DNA of 64,000 bases from positions 1-64,000 of the forward strand of contig JANQEL010000132.1 of NCBI GenBank assembly GCA_028278345.1, in the 5' to 3' direction. Under the pieces are notes generated by a model, which made no database searches, was not told the origin of the DNA, and saw only the letters and a list, made by a program, of their open reading frames with translations. Made by a program: the position numbers and the translations under genes. Source of the stretch: Myxococcota bacterium. Lineage in GTDB: Bacteria > Myxococcota_A > UBA9160 > UBA4427. Positions within the stretch are counted from its first letter, which is position 1. The number at the start of each line of letters is the position of its first letter. Positions 17,941 to 27,527 of this stretch are shown here, in pieces.

Positions 17941-19334
17941 TGGGTGTCTCGATCCTTCGTCCCTTCCGTCGCCTGGCCGCGGGCGCCGCGATCGCGGCCT
18001 GCTTCCTTCTACCGCAAGTCACCATGGCGGCGGGCGGCGACAGCCGGCTCTCCGACGAGAAGGTCCCCTTCAATCCGGACATCGCCCCCGAGCGTCCGCA
18101 GCCGATCGAGCTGGGACCGAAGTTCCTGGGCACGGGCAAGATCGATAAGGGCATCGAGATCCCGGGCGGCGCGGTGTGGCAGCCGCAGCTCCTCATCTGG
18201 GGAACCGCTCGAACGGCCGTCCAGGCCTTCGATCCGGAAGGTGACGACGACACGCGCGTGTCGGATTGGAGCAATCGCCTCGACATCTTCGCCGAGGTCG
18301 AGGTTTCTCCGACCGACCGCATCGTCGTCGGCTTCCGGCCGTTCCAGGACGACGCCGACTTCAGCGGCTGCCAGTTCGAGCAAGATTCGGACTGCGAGGG
18401 CGAGTTCGACGGCATCCCCACCCTGGCCTTCGTCGAGTTCAACTTCGGCGAAGTGTGGCCGAACCTCGACCCGGAAGAAAAGTGGGCCCTCGATATCGAG
18501 ATCTCGGGTGGCCGTCAGCCCCTGCTCTTCCAGGATGGAATCCTGATCAACGACACCATCGACTCAGTCGCGATCACGCGAAACAACATCACCTTCCCCG
18601 GCACCACGAACACCAAGGTGAGCGGGATCGTCGGCTTCGACAACATCCACCGGGGCGACAACCTGCGCGATCGCGACGCCATACTCGGCGCCGTGTTGAT
18701 CGAGACGGACATTCCCGCGAGCACCATCAACCTCGATCTTGTCTTCGTCGGCTCGAGCGACGACGACGATGGCAATTCCTTCCACGGCGGGCTGAGCTTC
18801 ATCCAGCGCATCGGCTACTTCGGCACCGCCTTCCGGGCCCTGGGCTCGGTGAACTTCGACGACGATTCTGGGGCCGCGCGCGACGGTGCGCTGTTCTTCT
18901 CCGAGGTGAACTGGGTCCCGCCACGCACCCACGACAACCTCTACCTCAACGTCTTCGCGGGGGTGGACCAGTTCACGTCGGCGGTTCGCGATCCGCTCGC
19001 AGGTGGCCCGTTGGGTCGCACCGGCGTGCTCTTCGCCGCGGTCGGCCTGGGCGGCTACGGCGCGCCCCTGGGCGCCATCGTGGACGACGTCGCGGGCGCC
19101 GCGGTCGGCTACCAGTGGTTCTTGAACGGCAACCGCACGTGGCTGCTCTTCGAGGTCGGTGGGTTGGAAAGCTGGGATAGCGACAATGAAGACCAGGGCG
19201 CAGTGGCAGGCGGCGTAACGTTGCAGCAGGCCCTCGGCCGGCGTTTCGTGGCCCGTGCCGATACGTTCATCGGGCATCGTGAAGAAGGAGATCTCGGTTG
19301 GGGAGCACGCCTCGAGCTACTGATGAAGTTCTGA
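17940..19334 (+). CDS. Outer-membrane beta-barrel, putative porin partner of cytochromes
   Basis: The 464-residue protein starts with a signal peptide (about 1-31). It continues as alternating aromatic/hydrophobic strands with short Asp/Gly turns, ending LGWGARLELLMKF, a C-terminal aromatic residue typical of BAM-inserted barrels. No heme motif is present. The ATG overlaps the cytochrome stop (TGATG), and its own stop overlaps the next cytochrome start the same way, so all three should be made in fixed ratio. Barrel plus cytochromes suggests a porin-cytochrome conduit. It is not recognisably MtrB, and another transport role is possible. Confidence 0.75.
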   Translation: MGVSILRPFRRLAAGAAIAACFLLPQVTMAAGGDSRLSDEKVPFNPDIAPERPQPIELGPKFLGTGKIDKGIEIPGGAVWQPQLLIWGTARTAVQAFDPEGDDDTRVSDWSNRLDIFAEVEVSPTDRIVVGFRPFQDDADFSGCQFEQDSDCEGEFDGIPTLAFVEFNFGEVWPNLDPEEKWALDIEISGGRQPLLFQDGILINDTIDSVAITRNNITFPGTTNTKVSGIVGFDNIHRGDNLRDRDAILGAVLIETDIPASTINLDLVFVGSSDDDDGNSFHGGLSFIQRIGYFGTAFRALGSVNFDDDSGAARDGALFFSEVNWVPPRTHDNLYLNVFAGVDQFTSAVRDPLAGGPLGRTGVLFAAVGLGGYGAPLGAIVDDVAGAAVGYQWFLNGNRTWLLFEVGGLESWDSDNEDQGAVAGGVTLQQALGRRFVARADTFIGHREEGDLGWGARLELLMKF

Positions 19335-20377
19335 TGCGCGGTCTGCGCCGATTTCGGTTGGCGGCCGCGGTCGTGGGGGTGGCCATCGCTACTGGCCCGG
19401 TCTTCGCGCCGAACGCGACCGCAGAAGGGGAGCGCGTCGGCCCCGAGCGGTGCGGCGAGTGCCACAAGAAGGAGTACAAGGCCTGGCTCCTCAGTAGCCA
19501 CTCCTCCCTTCTCACCGACGGCTACGACGAGGACACGACCGAAGAGGTCGAGCAGATCGCGGAGGAGCTCGACGTGTTCGACGTGGAGTCGGACGGGATC
19601 TGCGAGGGTTGTCACTACAACTTCTACCGCGACGTCCTCGACGAAGAGGAGATCACGGCCACCGATTGCGAGGCGTGCCACGGTCCGGGAGCGGGTTGGG
19701 TGGACGTTCACTCGAGCTTCGGCTCCCGGGACGGCCAGCAGATCCGCTCGGCCGAGGACGAATCCCCCGAGCACCGACAACAGCGCGTCCGGAAGTCGCT
19801 GCGTGAGGGCTGGCGTTCGCCGACCCATTCGACAGTGGACCTCGTGAACCAGTGCTTCGTCTGTCACATCGGGCCTGACGAAGAAATCGTCAACGAAGGC
19901 GGTCACGACCCCGGAAGCAGGATCGATCTCGTCTCCTGGCTGAGCGGAGAGATCCGCCACAACTTCCAGCGCACCGGCCAGGGCGAGAACGCACCGCTCA
20001 CGCCCGAGCGACGGCGGGTGCTCCACATCATCGGTCGCAGTCTGGATGTCGAGCACGGCATCCGTGGCCTCTCCGAGGCGTACTCCGACGGCTCGTTCCT
20101 GGGAGGACTCCGGCGGCGCATCGAGCGATCACTCGGCGAGCTGAAGAAGGTGTCCGGGCAGACGAACATCGAAGAGGTTCGCGAGATCATCCGGCTGGCC
20201 GAGTCCATTCCGCGTGTGGCGGGGGGCGGAGGGCGTCGGAACGCGCGGAAGGTCGCCGACCGCATCCACGCCGAAGTGGAGCGCTTCGCGGCGCAACACG
20301 ACGGATCGCAGCTGGCCGCCATCGATTCGCTCATCACCACCAAGAAGGTGGGCCGGCCGGCGACGGGGAACGAGTAG
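19334..20377 (+). CDS. Tetraheme c-type cytochrome
   Basis: The 347-residue product has an N-terminal signal (about residues 1-30) and CXXCH sites at 40-44, 90-94, 112-116 and 174-178. The arrangement CGECHKKEY...SSHS, CEGCH, CEACHGPG resembles cytochrome c554-type proteins. The C-terminal 170 residues are charged and helical without heme motifs. The start at 19334 overlaps the barrel gene stop (TGATG). An in-frame upstream start at 19298 would place 12 residues before the signal peptide and is less likely. With the pentaheme protein the operon carries nine predicted hemes. Confidence 0.85.
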   Translation: MRGLRRFRLAAAVVGVAIATGPVFAPNATAEGERVGPERCGECHKKEYKAWLLSSHSSLLTDGYDEDTTEEVEQIAEELDVFDVESDGICEGCHYNFYRDVLDEEEITATDCEACHGPGAGWVDVHSSFGSRDGQQIRSAEDESPEHRQQRVRKSLREGWRSPTHSTVDLVNQCFVCHIGPDEEIVNEGGHDPGSRIDLVSWLSGEIRHNFQRTGQGENAPLTPERRRVLHIIGRSLDVEHGIRGLSEAYSDGSFLGGLRRRIERSLGELKKVSGQTNIEEVREIIRLAESIPRVAGGGGRRNARKVADRIHAEVERFAAQHDGSQLAAIDSLITTKKVGRPATGNE

Positions 20378-20443
20378 GCGTCAAGTCGATTACGATGCCC
20401 CCGCGCAAGACGCACCGCGGATTGGCACCCCGGACTTACCGCG

Positions 20444-21052
20444 CTATCGAGACGCGGCGCCGCCTCGAGCCACGAGAACGCCGTCGACGAGCAGATCCAA
20501 CGATGCGCGCGCTGCCGCCAACGCGCGCGACGGGTCTTCGGAGTCCATCACGTATTGGCCTGCGCTGCGCACTGCCCCGTAGAGCACGCGCGCGAGGACG
20601 TCGACATCGGCCTGGACTTCGCCGCGGGCGATCGCATCGTCGAGCTGCTCGTGCAGCAGCTCATAGGAGCTGCCGAGTTCGGACTGGCTTTCGATCAGCC
20701 GCGGAGCATCGACGAGCGCGATGCGCGCGAATTCCGTCTCCGTCGAGAGCTGCAGGAAGAGGTGGATTCCCGAACGGATCCGCTCCACGGGCGAGTCGAG
20801 CGCTCGAAGCGTGTCGCGTCGCGCGTGGAACTCCTCGTTCACCTGCTCGAAGACCGCGCGAAAGACGTCGGCCTTCCCGCCCGGGAAGTAGTGATAGAGC
20901 GCGCCGCGGGCCATGCCCGCGCCGCCCAGGATGGCCGAGACCGTCGTTCCTTCGTATCCACGCTCCGCGAAGCAGCGGCGCGCGCTGCGCAGCAGCGCGG
21001 CGCGGGACGCCTCAGCTTGCTCGGTCCGTCTCACACTCTCCCCCGATATCAC
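20444..21052 (-). CDS. TetR-family regulator
   Basis: The protein is about 200 residues with an N-terminal helix-turn-helix (RSARRCFAERGYEGTTVSAILGGAGMARGALYHYFPGGKADVF) of TetR type and a ligand-binding helical C-terminal part. It is divergent from the PAP2 phosphatase gene, and a perfect 41-bp palindrome sits between them, so autoregulation and control of the phosphatase are likely. The GTG at 21052 abuts the palindrome and has no ribosome site. The GTG at 21034, preceded by GGGGGAG, is an alternative start and fits better with the predicted promoter. Confidence 0.85.
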   Translation of the reverse strand: MISGESVRRTEQAEASRAALLRSARRCFAERGYEGTTVSAILGGAGMARGALYHYFPGGKADVFRAVFEQVNEEFHARRDTLRALDSPVERIRSGIHLFLQLSTETEFARIALVDAPRLIESQSELGSSYELLHEQLDDAIARGEVQADVDVLARVLYGAVRSAGQYVMDSEDPSRALAAARASLDLLVDGVLVARGGAASR

Positions 21053-21053
21053 T

Positions 21054-21094
21054 ACATTATTTCATTGACCGACTGTCGGTCAATGAAATAATGT
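21054..21094. promoter_or_regulatory. Perfect 41-bp palindromic operator with two overlapping promoters
   Basis: A 20-bp arm (21054-21073), one central T (21074) and its exact reverse complement (21075-21094) form the palindrome, with core GACCGAC-T-GTCGGTC. On the plus strand TTGACC (21065-21070), a 16-bp spacer and AATAAT (21087-21092) make a good promoter. By symmetry the same elements read on the minus strand. The TetR dimer should thus block both divergent promoters at once. The predicted plus-strand start lies almost on the GTG of the phosphatase gene. Confidence 0.8.
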
Positions 21095-21100
21095 CGGGCC

Positions 21101-22096
21101 GTGACTGATTCTCCGCCGCTGCGCTTCCGGGAGAACTGGATCGAGTGGGTGTTCGCGCACCGGGCGGAGCCGTTCTCGACCCTCTTTCAGTCCTTCAACT
21201 TCCTCGGCGAGCTCGAGGGCTACGTGCTCGTGGTCTCATTCGTCTATGCCGCCTGGGACAAGCAGCTCGCGTTCCGGCTGACCGTGCTGGCGGCCGCGAC
21301 GATGCTGCTCAACCACGCGCTCAAGACCTTGCTCGCGAATCCGCGTCCGTTCGTCGCGGACGGGACCTGGTCGACCCGTTGGGCGGTGCCCCCCGAGCGT
21401 GCCGCGGAGCTCGTCGCTGAGTACTCGACGCCTTCGGGCCACGCGATGACCGGCGCGGGCTTCTATCTATTCCTGGCGGCTTCAGTTCGTCGACCCGTTA
21501 TGTGGGGCACGGCGCTGCTGTGCATCCTGCTCACGGGTCTCGCGCGGCCGTACCTGGGCGTCCACTTCTTCGAGGACGTGCTGATCGGGTGGGGAGTCGG
21601 CGCGGGGATCGCGCTTGCGGCGCTTCGGTTCGGAGGACCAGTGGCCGCGTGGTGGAACCGGCACAGTGTCGCAGTCCGAACGGCGTGGGCTCTCGCCGCG
21701 AGCGCCGCGCTCTGGATTGCCACGCGCCTCCACTACACGACCGATCCTCCCGGCCCGCCCGTCGCACTCCTCGATCAGCTGGGGCTGCTCGCCGGTGCAC
21801 TCACCGCATATCCGCTGGAGCGAAGGCAGGTCGACTTCGACCCGCGCAGTCTCGGGTGGCGGTGGCGCGTCGTCCGATTCGCCGTGACCGTCGCACTCGT
21901 CACGGGGACAATCGCCTCCCTCGACTGCATCTTCGAGCGGCTCGCGCCCGGCGACTCGCTGCTCGCCGAAGCGCTGCGCTTCCTGCGCTACTGGCTCGCC
22001 GCGCTCGTCGGATTCCTCGCGTGCCCGTTGCTATTCGTCCGCTTCGGGTGGGCCGATCGCGCACCTGCGAAGACCGGGGAGCAGGCTTCGCGATGA
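21101..22096 (+). CDS. PAP2-superfamily membrane phosphatase
   Basis: The 331-residue multi-helix membrane protein has the three PAP2 signature regions: KTLLANPRP (Lys75, Arg82), PSGH (111-114) and RPYLGVHFFED (Arg149, His155, Asp159). It should dephosphorylate a lipid phosphate such as undecaprenyl pyrophosphate or phosphatidic acid, with the active site at the outer face of the membrane. The GTG start at 21101 has almost no leader after the predicted promoter, so it may be translated leaderless. Control by the divergent TetR is unusual for a housekeeping lipid phosphatase and suggests an inducible role. Confidence 0.87.
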   Translation: MTDSPPLRFRENWIEWVFAHRAEPFSTLFQSFNFLGELEGYVLVVSFVYAAWDKQLAFRLTVLAAATMLLNHALKTLLANPRPFVADGTWSTRWAVPPERAAELVAEYSTPSGHAMTGAGFYLFLAASVRRPVMWGTALLCILLTGLARPYLGVHFFEDVLIGWGVGAGIALAALRFGGPVAAWWNRHSVAVRTAWALAASAALWIATRLHYTTDPPGPPVALLDQLGLLAGALTAYPLERRQVDFDPRSLGWRWRVVRFAVTVALVTGTIASLDCIFERLAPGDSLLAEALRFLRYWLAALVGFLACPLLFVRFGWADRAPAKTGEQASR

Positions 22097-22101
22097 TGGC
22101 G

Positions 22102-22725
22102 CTATTCGTTGCGCGCTGCAGCGAGACCGACACCCGCGCCGATCAGCAGGGTTCCGGTGACGCGGTTCAGAACGCGAACCTGTTCAGGCCGGTGGAAGAC
22201 TCTGCGTGCGCGTGCGGCCGCCACCGCGTAGCCGAAGGAAATCCCGATCAACAGCGCCACGAATGTCGCGCCCATGATGATCAGCTGCGTAGCTACGGGG
22301 GCCTGGGGGTTGATGAAAGGAGGAAAGAAGGCGGCGTAGAAGACCAGCGCCTTGGGGTTCGTGGTGTTGACCGCGAAGCCCTGGAGAAAGAGCGAGGTTC
22401 TGCCCCGCCGAAGTTCACCTTCGGAAAGCGCCCCGCTTTCGGGATTCGCCCGCCACTGGCGAACGCCGAGCCAGATCAAATAGAGCGCGCCTGCGAGCTT
22501 CACCCAGGTGAAGAGATCGGCGAGCGTGGCGAGCAGCGCTGCGACTCCAACCGCAGTGATGGCGAAGAAGAGGCTATGCGAGGCGGCCACCCCGAGGATG
22601 GTGTAGAGCGAGCGGCGCTCCCCCCACGCGATTGCGTGCGCGACCACCACCATGACGCTCGGGCCGGGCGCCACGATCAGGAGCGCCGAAGCGAGCACGA
22701 AGGCGAGATAGGTTTCGAGCGACAT
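22102..22725 (-). CDS. LysE/RhtB-family exporter
   Basis: The 207-residue inner-membrane protein has about six hydrophobic helices and the family signature APGPSVMVVVAHAIAWG near residues 19-35, plus NTTNPKALVFYAAFFPPF in the middle. LysE/RhtB proteins export amino acids such as lysine, threonine or homoserine lactone. GGAGG seven bases before the ATG fixes the start. It converges with the PAP2 gene with only 5 bases between them. The substrate cannot be assigned. Confidence 0.87.
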   Translation of the reverse strand: MSLETYLAFVLASALLIVAPGPSVMVVVAHAIAWGERRSLYTILGVAASHSLFFAITAVGVAALLATLADLFTWVKLAGALYLIWLGVRQWRANPESGALSEGELRRGRTSLFLQGFAVNTTNPKALVFYAAFFPPFINPQAPVATQLIIMGATFVALLIGISFGYAVAAARARRVFHRPEQVRVLNRVTGTLLIGAGVGLAAARNE

Positions 22726-22743
22726 CGCAGTGCCTCCAAGCGA

Positions 22744-23199
22744 CTACGCGTACGATTGGAGTTCGAGGATATTGCCTTCCGGATCGGCGACGTAGCACCA
22801 CGTGACCTGCGTGCCCACAGCCGACATCATCGAGACGACCTCGCCCACCGCCGAGCCACCGTTGGCGAGCACTTCCGCATGTGCGGCGTGGACGTCCTCG
22901 ACCGCGAAAGCGATGTGGCCGAAGCCCGGGCGGTTGACGGCCGGCGCGAGCCCCTCCGCGCTTTCCGAGTACTCGAAGATTTCGAGAGTCGGCCCTTCGG
23001 CCCCGTTGCCGGGGAGCCGCATGTGGACGCCGCGCAGGCCAACATTCGAAAGACCCGTTCCCGCATCGAGTTCAGCGCTCTGGTAGTCGCGCTCGGGGCC
23101 GACGACTTCGCAGCCGAAAACCTCTTGATAGAAGCGCGCAAGGGCCCGCCAATCGCGAGCGATGAGGTTGGTGTGGACGTATTTGGCGCTGGAGATCAC
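22744..23199 (-). CDS. VOC-family (glyoxalase/bleomycin-resistance fold) protein
   Basis: The 151-residue protein has the paired beta-alpha-beta-beta-beta modules of the vicinal oxygen chelate fold: YVHTNLIARDWRALARFYQEVFG at the start and HIAFAVEDVHAAHAEVLANGG with YVADPEGNILELQSY at the end. Candidate metal ligands are His9, His114-region and the terminal Glu in ILEL. Function could be isomerase, dioxygenase or antibiotic binding. The GTG start has no clear ribosome site. It lies upstream of lysE on the same strand with an 18-base gap. Confidence 0.8.
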   Translation of the reverse strand: MISSAKYVHTNLIARDWRALARFYQEVFGCEVVGPERDYQSAELDAGTGLSNVGLRGVHMRLPGNGAEGPTLEIFEYSESAEGLAPAVNRPGFGHIAFAVEDVHAAHAEVLANGGSAVGEVVSMMSAVGTQVTWCYVADPEGNILELQSYA

Positions 23200-23255
23200 G
23201 TTTGGGGAGCGACTGGCGCAGTCGAGGGTTTCCCGGTCACGCGACTCGATCCCAC

Positions 23256-23699
23256 CTATTCCGGCGCCGGAAAGATGCGGGCAAAGGTGAAGGCTTCGGG
23301 CGTGGGGCCCAGCGCGGCGAGTCGCTCCAATCGCTTGCGACCTTCATCCGGGGTCGGGGTGTGGCCGGCGGGCACCCACCAGAGCACGAGGTGGGGTCCT
23401 TCGAGGGGCTCGAACCATTTGCTGCTCTCTCGCATCACCTGCGTATGGTTTGGGTGAACGACGAAGGCGCGCAGAGCCTCGACCGATTCCCAGACCGACA
23501 TGTTGGGCAGAAGCGACTCATCGTCGAAGGGACGGAACCCCGTCGCGTTTCCCTCGTCGGTCTGCAGTCGCCAGACGAATCCCGGGCTTTCGTCCGCCAG
23601 ACCGTTCACTGGATCGAGCCATTCCACGAACCGCGCCATGCTTGGATGATCGAGGGGCATGCGGGCCTTCGCGATGTTGAGCTGGGCGATGTGATACAT
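23256..23699 (-). CDS. DUF3291 protein
   Basis: The 147-residue product (MYHIAQLNIAKARMPLD at the start) matches the DUF3291 family, related to antibiotic-biosynthesis monooxygenase/heme-degrading folds. Conserved features include PGFVWRLQ, SVWESVEALRAFV and HLVLWWVPAGHTPT. The activity is unknown. GGAGGC five bases before the ATG at 23699 rules out the longer open frame, which extends to 23972. It is upstream of the VOC and lysE genes and may be cotranscribed with them. Confidence 0.8.
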   Translation of the reverse strand: MYHIAQLNIAKARMPLDHPSMARFVEWLDPVNGLADESPGFVWRLQTDEGNATGFRPFDDESLLPNMSVWESVEALRAFVVHPNHTQVMRESSKWFEPLEGPHLVLWWVPAGHTPTPDEGRKRLERLAALGPTPEAFTFARIFPAPE

Positions 23700-23817
23700 G
23701 GGAAGCCTCCGTCGCGATCTCGCGAGTGTATCACGGACCGAAGATGCCGAAGGAAGGCCCGCCCTCGATTCGACTCGCGGAGTTCGCAACCGACGAAGCA
23801 ACCTGAAGCAGAATGCG

Positions 23818-24612
23818 TCAGGTCGCGCGAAAGAGATACGCGCCATACCCCACGACCCCATCGCGAGGTCCCGCGGTGTCGCCGGAGTTGCGCAGGTCGA
23901 CGGTGGTGGCTTCGAGCCCGTGATCGCGCGCGGTGAGCAGCAACCCCTGGACGGGAATGCGACCACACGCACCCTCGTAGTCGATTCGTTCGGGCCGAAG
24001 GTCTTCGATCGCCCGGCTCGTGGCGTCGTCGATGGCGCGTGCGCTGTCGTAGTCGAGGTAGTGGCTCAAGTCCGAACTCACGACGATGAGGGTCTCCTCC
24101 CCACCCCATAGGCGTTCGATCACCTGGGCGACTTCCGCTCCGCTTGCGTCGCCAACGACGAGGGGGACCAGAGCGAAATCCCCGAGCACCTCCTGCAGGA
24201 AAGGAAGCTGGACCTCGAGGGAATGCTCCGCGGCATGGGCCCGATCGGAGACGCTGACCTGGGGCAGGTCTTCCAACTGCGCGATCGCGGCGCGGTCGAT
24301 CGCGACCGGACCGAGGGGCGTCGAAAACGCGTCGGCTTCGGGTGCAGCCAGGCCGCGGACGAAGACGCGATGCGCGGGGCCGAGCAGGACGACCCGTTCG
24401 ATCTGGTCACGCAGGGGTTCGAGGGCCGCGTAGGCCGAGCCCGCGATCGGCCCCGAATAGACATAGCCCGCGTGGGGTGCAATGAGGGCCTTGGGCGCAG
24501 TGCCGCCGACACGACATCCCGCCCGCACGTACTCGCGCACCGCGGCCCGCAACGCCGTGGGATCGGCTTGATAGAACTGCCCGGCGACAGCCGGCGACCG
24601 GACACCTGGCAT
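23818..24612 (-). CDS. amrB: AmmeMemoRadiSam protein B (MEMO1 family)
   Basis: The 264-residue protein matches the bacterial MEMO-like AmrB family: RSPAVAGQFYQADP at the start, ALIAPHAGYVYSGP, LLGPAHRVFV, AEHSLEVQLPFLQ and SSDLSHYLDY. These include the conserved His/Asp/Cys-area metal site residues. In the three-part AmmeMemoRadiSam system it partners with AMMECR1 and a radical SAM protein; the reaction is still uncertain to me. Two ATGs are possible. The one at 24612 is chosen because GGAGG lies six bases before it. It is divergent from amrS. Confidence 0.9.
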   Translation of the reverse strand: MPGVRSPAVAGQFYQADPTALRAAVREYVRAGCRVGGTAPKALIAPHAGYVYSGPIAGSAYAALEPLRDQIERVVLLGPAHRVFVRGLAAPEADAFSTPLGPVAIDRAAIAQLEDLPQVSVSDRAHAAEHSLEVQLPFLQEVLGDFALVPLVVGDASGAEVAQVIERLWGGEETLIVVSSDLSHYLDYDSARAIDDATSRAIEDLRPERIDYEGACGRIPVQGLLLTARDHGLEATTVDLRNSGDTAGPRDGVVGYGAYLFRAT

Positions 24613-24687
24613 TGCCATCCTCCCTGGAGTGCTTACGTGAAAAACGCTGGTCGCTCATGACCACCAGGCAAGGGCCCTTGGCGCAAC

Positions 24688-25797
<1,110 letters not shown>

Positions 25798-25834
25798 TCG
25801 CACGAAGCGCAGCGCGTTCGAAGGAGGAATGACG

Positions 25835-26299
25835 ATGGGAGTCGAAGTCAAGGCGTTCATGAGCGGTACCCCGATCTCGATCGAGCGGGACACCGCGGCA
25901 CTCGCCGCCCTCGACCTGATGATCGATCACTCGATCCGCCACTTGCCGGTCGTGGACTCTGGCGGGAGCGTTTGCGGCATCGTGTCTTTCGAAGACCTGC
26001 GCGCGGCCCTTCCGGTCCCCGTCAGCCTGACGCAGCCCCTCGACACGGAGGGGCGCGAAGCCGTGCTCGATATCGCCGTCGCCGACGCCATGACGGATTC
26101 GCCGATCACCATCGAGGCCGACGCGACCCTCGAAGAGGCGGTCAGTCGCATGCTCGAGGGGCGCATCGGCTGTCTCCCGATCGTCGACGAGCGCGGTCAT
26201 CTCGACGGCATCCTGACGCAGACCGACCTGCTTCAGGCCCTTGCGACCGTGCTCTGGTCCTCGGACGACGAAACCGTCTTCCCGATACGCGAGGGGTGA
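25835..26299 (+). CDS. Two-CBS-domain protein
   Basis: The 154-residue protein is made only of two CBS domains: residues about 6-60 (AFMSGTPISIERDTAALAALD, HLPVVDSGGSVCGIVSFEDL) and about 83-140 (AMTDSPITIEADATLEEAV, CLPIVDERGHLDGILTQTDLL). CBS pairs bind adenosine nucleotides and act as energy sensors. No catalytic domain is attached. Of two close ATGs, the one at 25835 is chosen because GGAGG lies seven bases upstream. It is on the same strand as amrS, 37 bases behind it. Confidence 0.88.
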   Translation: MGVEVKAFMSGTPISIERDTAALAALDLMIDHSIRHLPVVDSGGSVCGIVSFEDLRAALPVPVSLTQPLDTEGREAVLDIAVADAMTDSPITIEADATLEEAVSRMLEGRIGCLPIVDERGHLDGILTQTDLLQALATVLWSSDDETVFPIREG

Positions 26300-26368
26300 T
26301 ACAGTTCGACTGAACGCCGACGATCGCCTCTTCGGTCGCGCGCGTTTCCCCATGCGAGCTGTAGCCTG

Positions 26369-27520
26369 ATGCACATCGCCAAGGTCCAACCCGTCATCGA
26401 GAAGTTCTTCGAACACATCGACGACGGGACGTCGTGGCGCACCAGGGGCACCACGATCCCTTCGACCGCCTATGCCGACACGGATCACCTGGACCGGGAG
26501 CTCGGGGCGTTGTTCGGCGGCCCGCTCGCGGTCGCGCTCACTCCGGACCTGCCCGAGCCGCGCTGCCATCTCGCCATCGACACGCTCCCGATCCCGGTCG
26601 TCCTCACGCGGGACCACGAGGGCACCGCTCGCGCCTTCGCCAACGTCTGCGCCCACCGCGGTTCCGAGGTCGTCGCTCCTGGCCGCCGGTGCACCCGCCG
26701 GCTGATCTGTCCGTATCACGCCTGGAGCTACGATCATTCGGGAACGCTCGTGTCCTTTCCCGATCCCGATGCGTTTCCCGATGTCGAGGCCGGCACGCAG
26801 GGTCTCCGACCTCTTCCTTGTGTCGAGGATCACGGCGTCATCTGGGTCGGGACCGACCCGGCCGCATCCGTGCCGCAGCCCGACCTGGGCTTCATCGGCG
26901 ACGACCTCGACCACTACGACGTCGCCCGCCACCACCACTGGCGCAGTCACCGGTTCGAGCTGAAGCTCAACTGGAAACTGGTCATCGACACCTTCCTCGA
27001 GGGCTACCACTTCGCGTCTCTTCACCGGGATACGGTCGGGCCGCTATTCATCCCCAACCTCGGTCAAGTGGAGACGCACGGGCCGCACCTCCGCGAGATC
27101 CTGCCGAGGCGATCGATCGAGCAGTTGCGGTCGCAGCCGCCCGAGACGTGGGACGTCATTCCGCACAGCGCGATCGTCTACGTGCTCTTCCCGGCGACCG
27201 TTTTCGTCATGCAGATCGACCACATCGAGACCTGGCGGGTCAGCCCCCACCCCAGCGACCCCGGGCGGTCGGTGACCGACCTCGACTTCTACCTGCCGGA
27301 GCTCCCCGAAACCGATCAGGCGCGCGAGCACTGGGAGAAGAACTGGAAGTTGACGATCGATACCGTCATCGACGAAGACTTCGAGGCCATGGCCGGCGTC
27401 CAGCGCGGCATGGCATCGGGCGTCCTCGACCACGCCACCATCGGCGCCAACGAAGCCGCTCTGGCTCGCTTCCACGAAGCGCTCGCGGCGGCACTCGGCA
27501 CGGGCCCGCGATCACGATAG
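26369..27520 (+). CDS. Rieske non-heme iron oxygenase, alpha-subunit type
   Basis: The 383-residue protein has a Rieske 2Fe-2S domain with C94-x-H96 and C114-x2-H117 (CAHRGSE...CPYHAWSY). Its catalytic domain has His214 and His219 in FLEGYHFASLH and a later Asp in VIDEDFEAM as the mononuclear iron triad. This is the layout of ring-hydroxylating dioxygenases and of demethylating or choline-monooxygenase-like enzymes. No ferredoxin or reductase gene lies nearby, so electrons must come from elsewhere. The following 2-oxoglutarate oxygenase gene begins 7 bases downstream, so the two are likely cotranscribed. Confidence 0.87.
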   Translation: MHIAKVQPVIEKFFEHIDDGTSWRTRGTTIPSTAYADTDHLDRELGALFGGPLAVALTPDLPEPRCHLAIDTLPIPVVLTRDHEGTARAFANVCAHRGSEVVAPGRRCTRRLICPYHAWSYDHSGTLVSFPDPDAFPDVEAGTQGLRPLPCVEDHGVIWVGTDPAASVPQPDLGFIGDDLDHYDVARHHHWRSHRFELKLNWKLVIDTFLEGYHFASLHRDTVGPLFIPNLGQVETHGPHLREILPRRSIEQLRSQPPETWDVIPHSAIVYVLFPATVFVMQIDHIETWRVSPHPSDPGRSVTDLDFYLPELPETDQAREHWEKNWKLTIDTVIDEDFEAMAGVQRGMASGVLDHATIGANEAALARFHEALAAALGTGPRSR

Positions 27521-27527
27521 GATCGCG

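Noticed and set aside
21502-23457. A 651-codon plus-strand open frame through the PAP2, LysE and VOC region.
   Set aside because: It begins inside the PAP2 gene in another frame and covers three recognised genes; composition is non-native.
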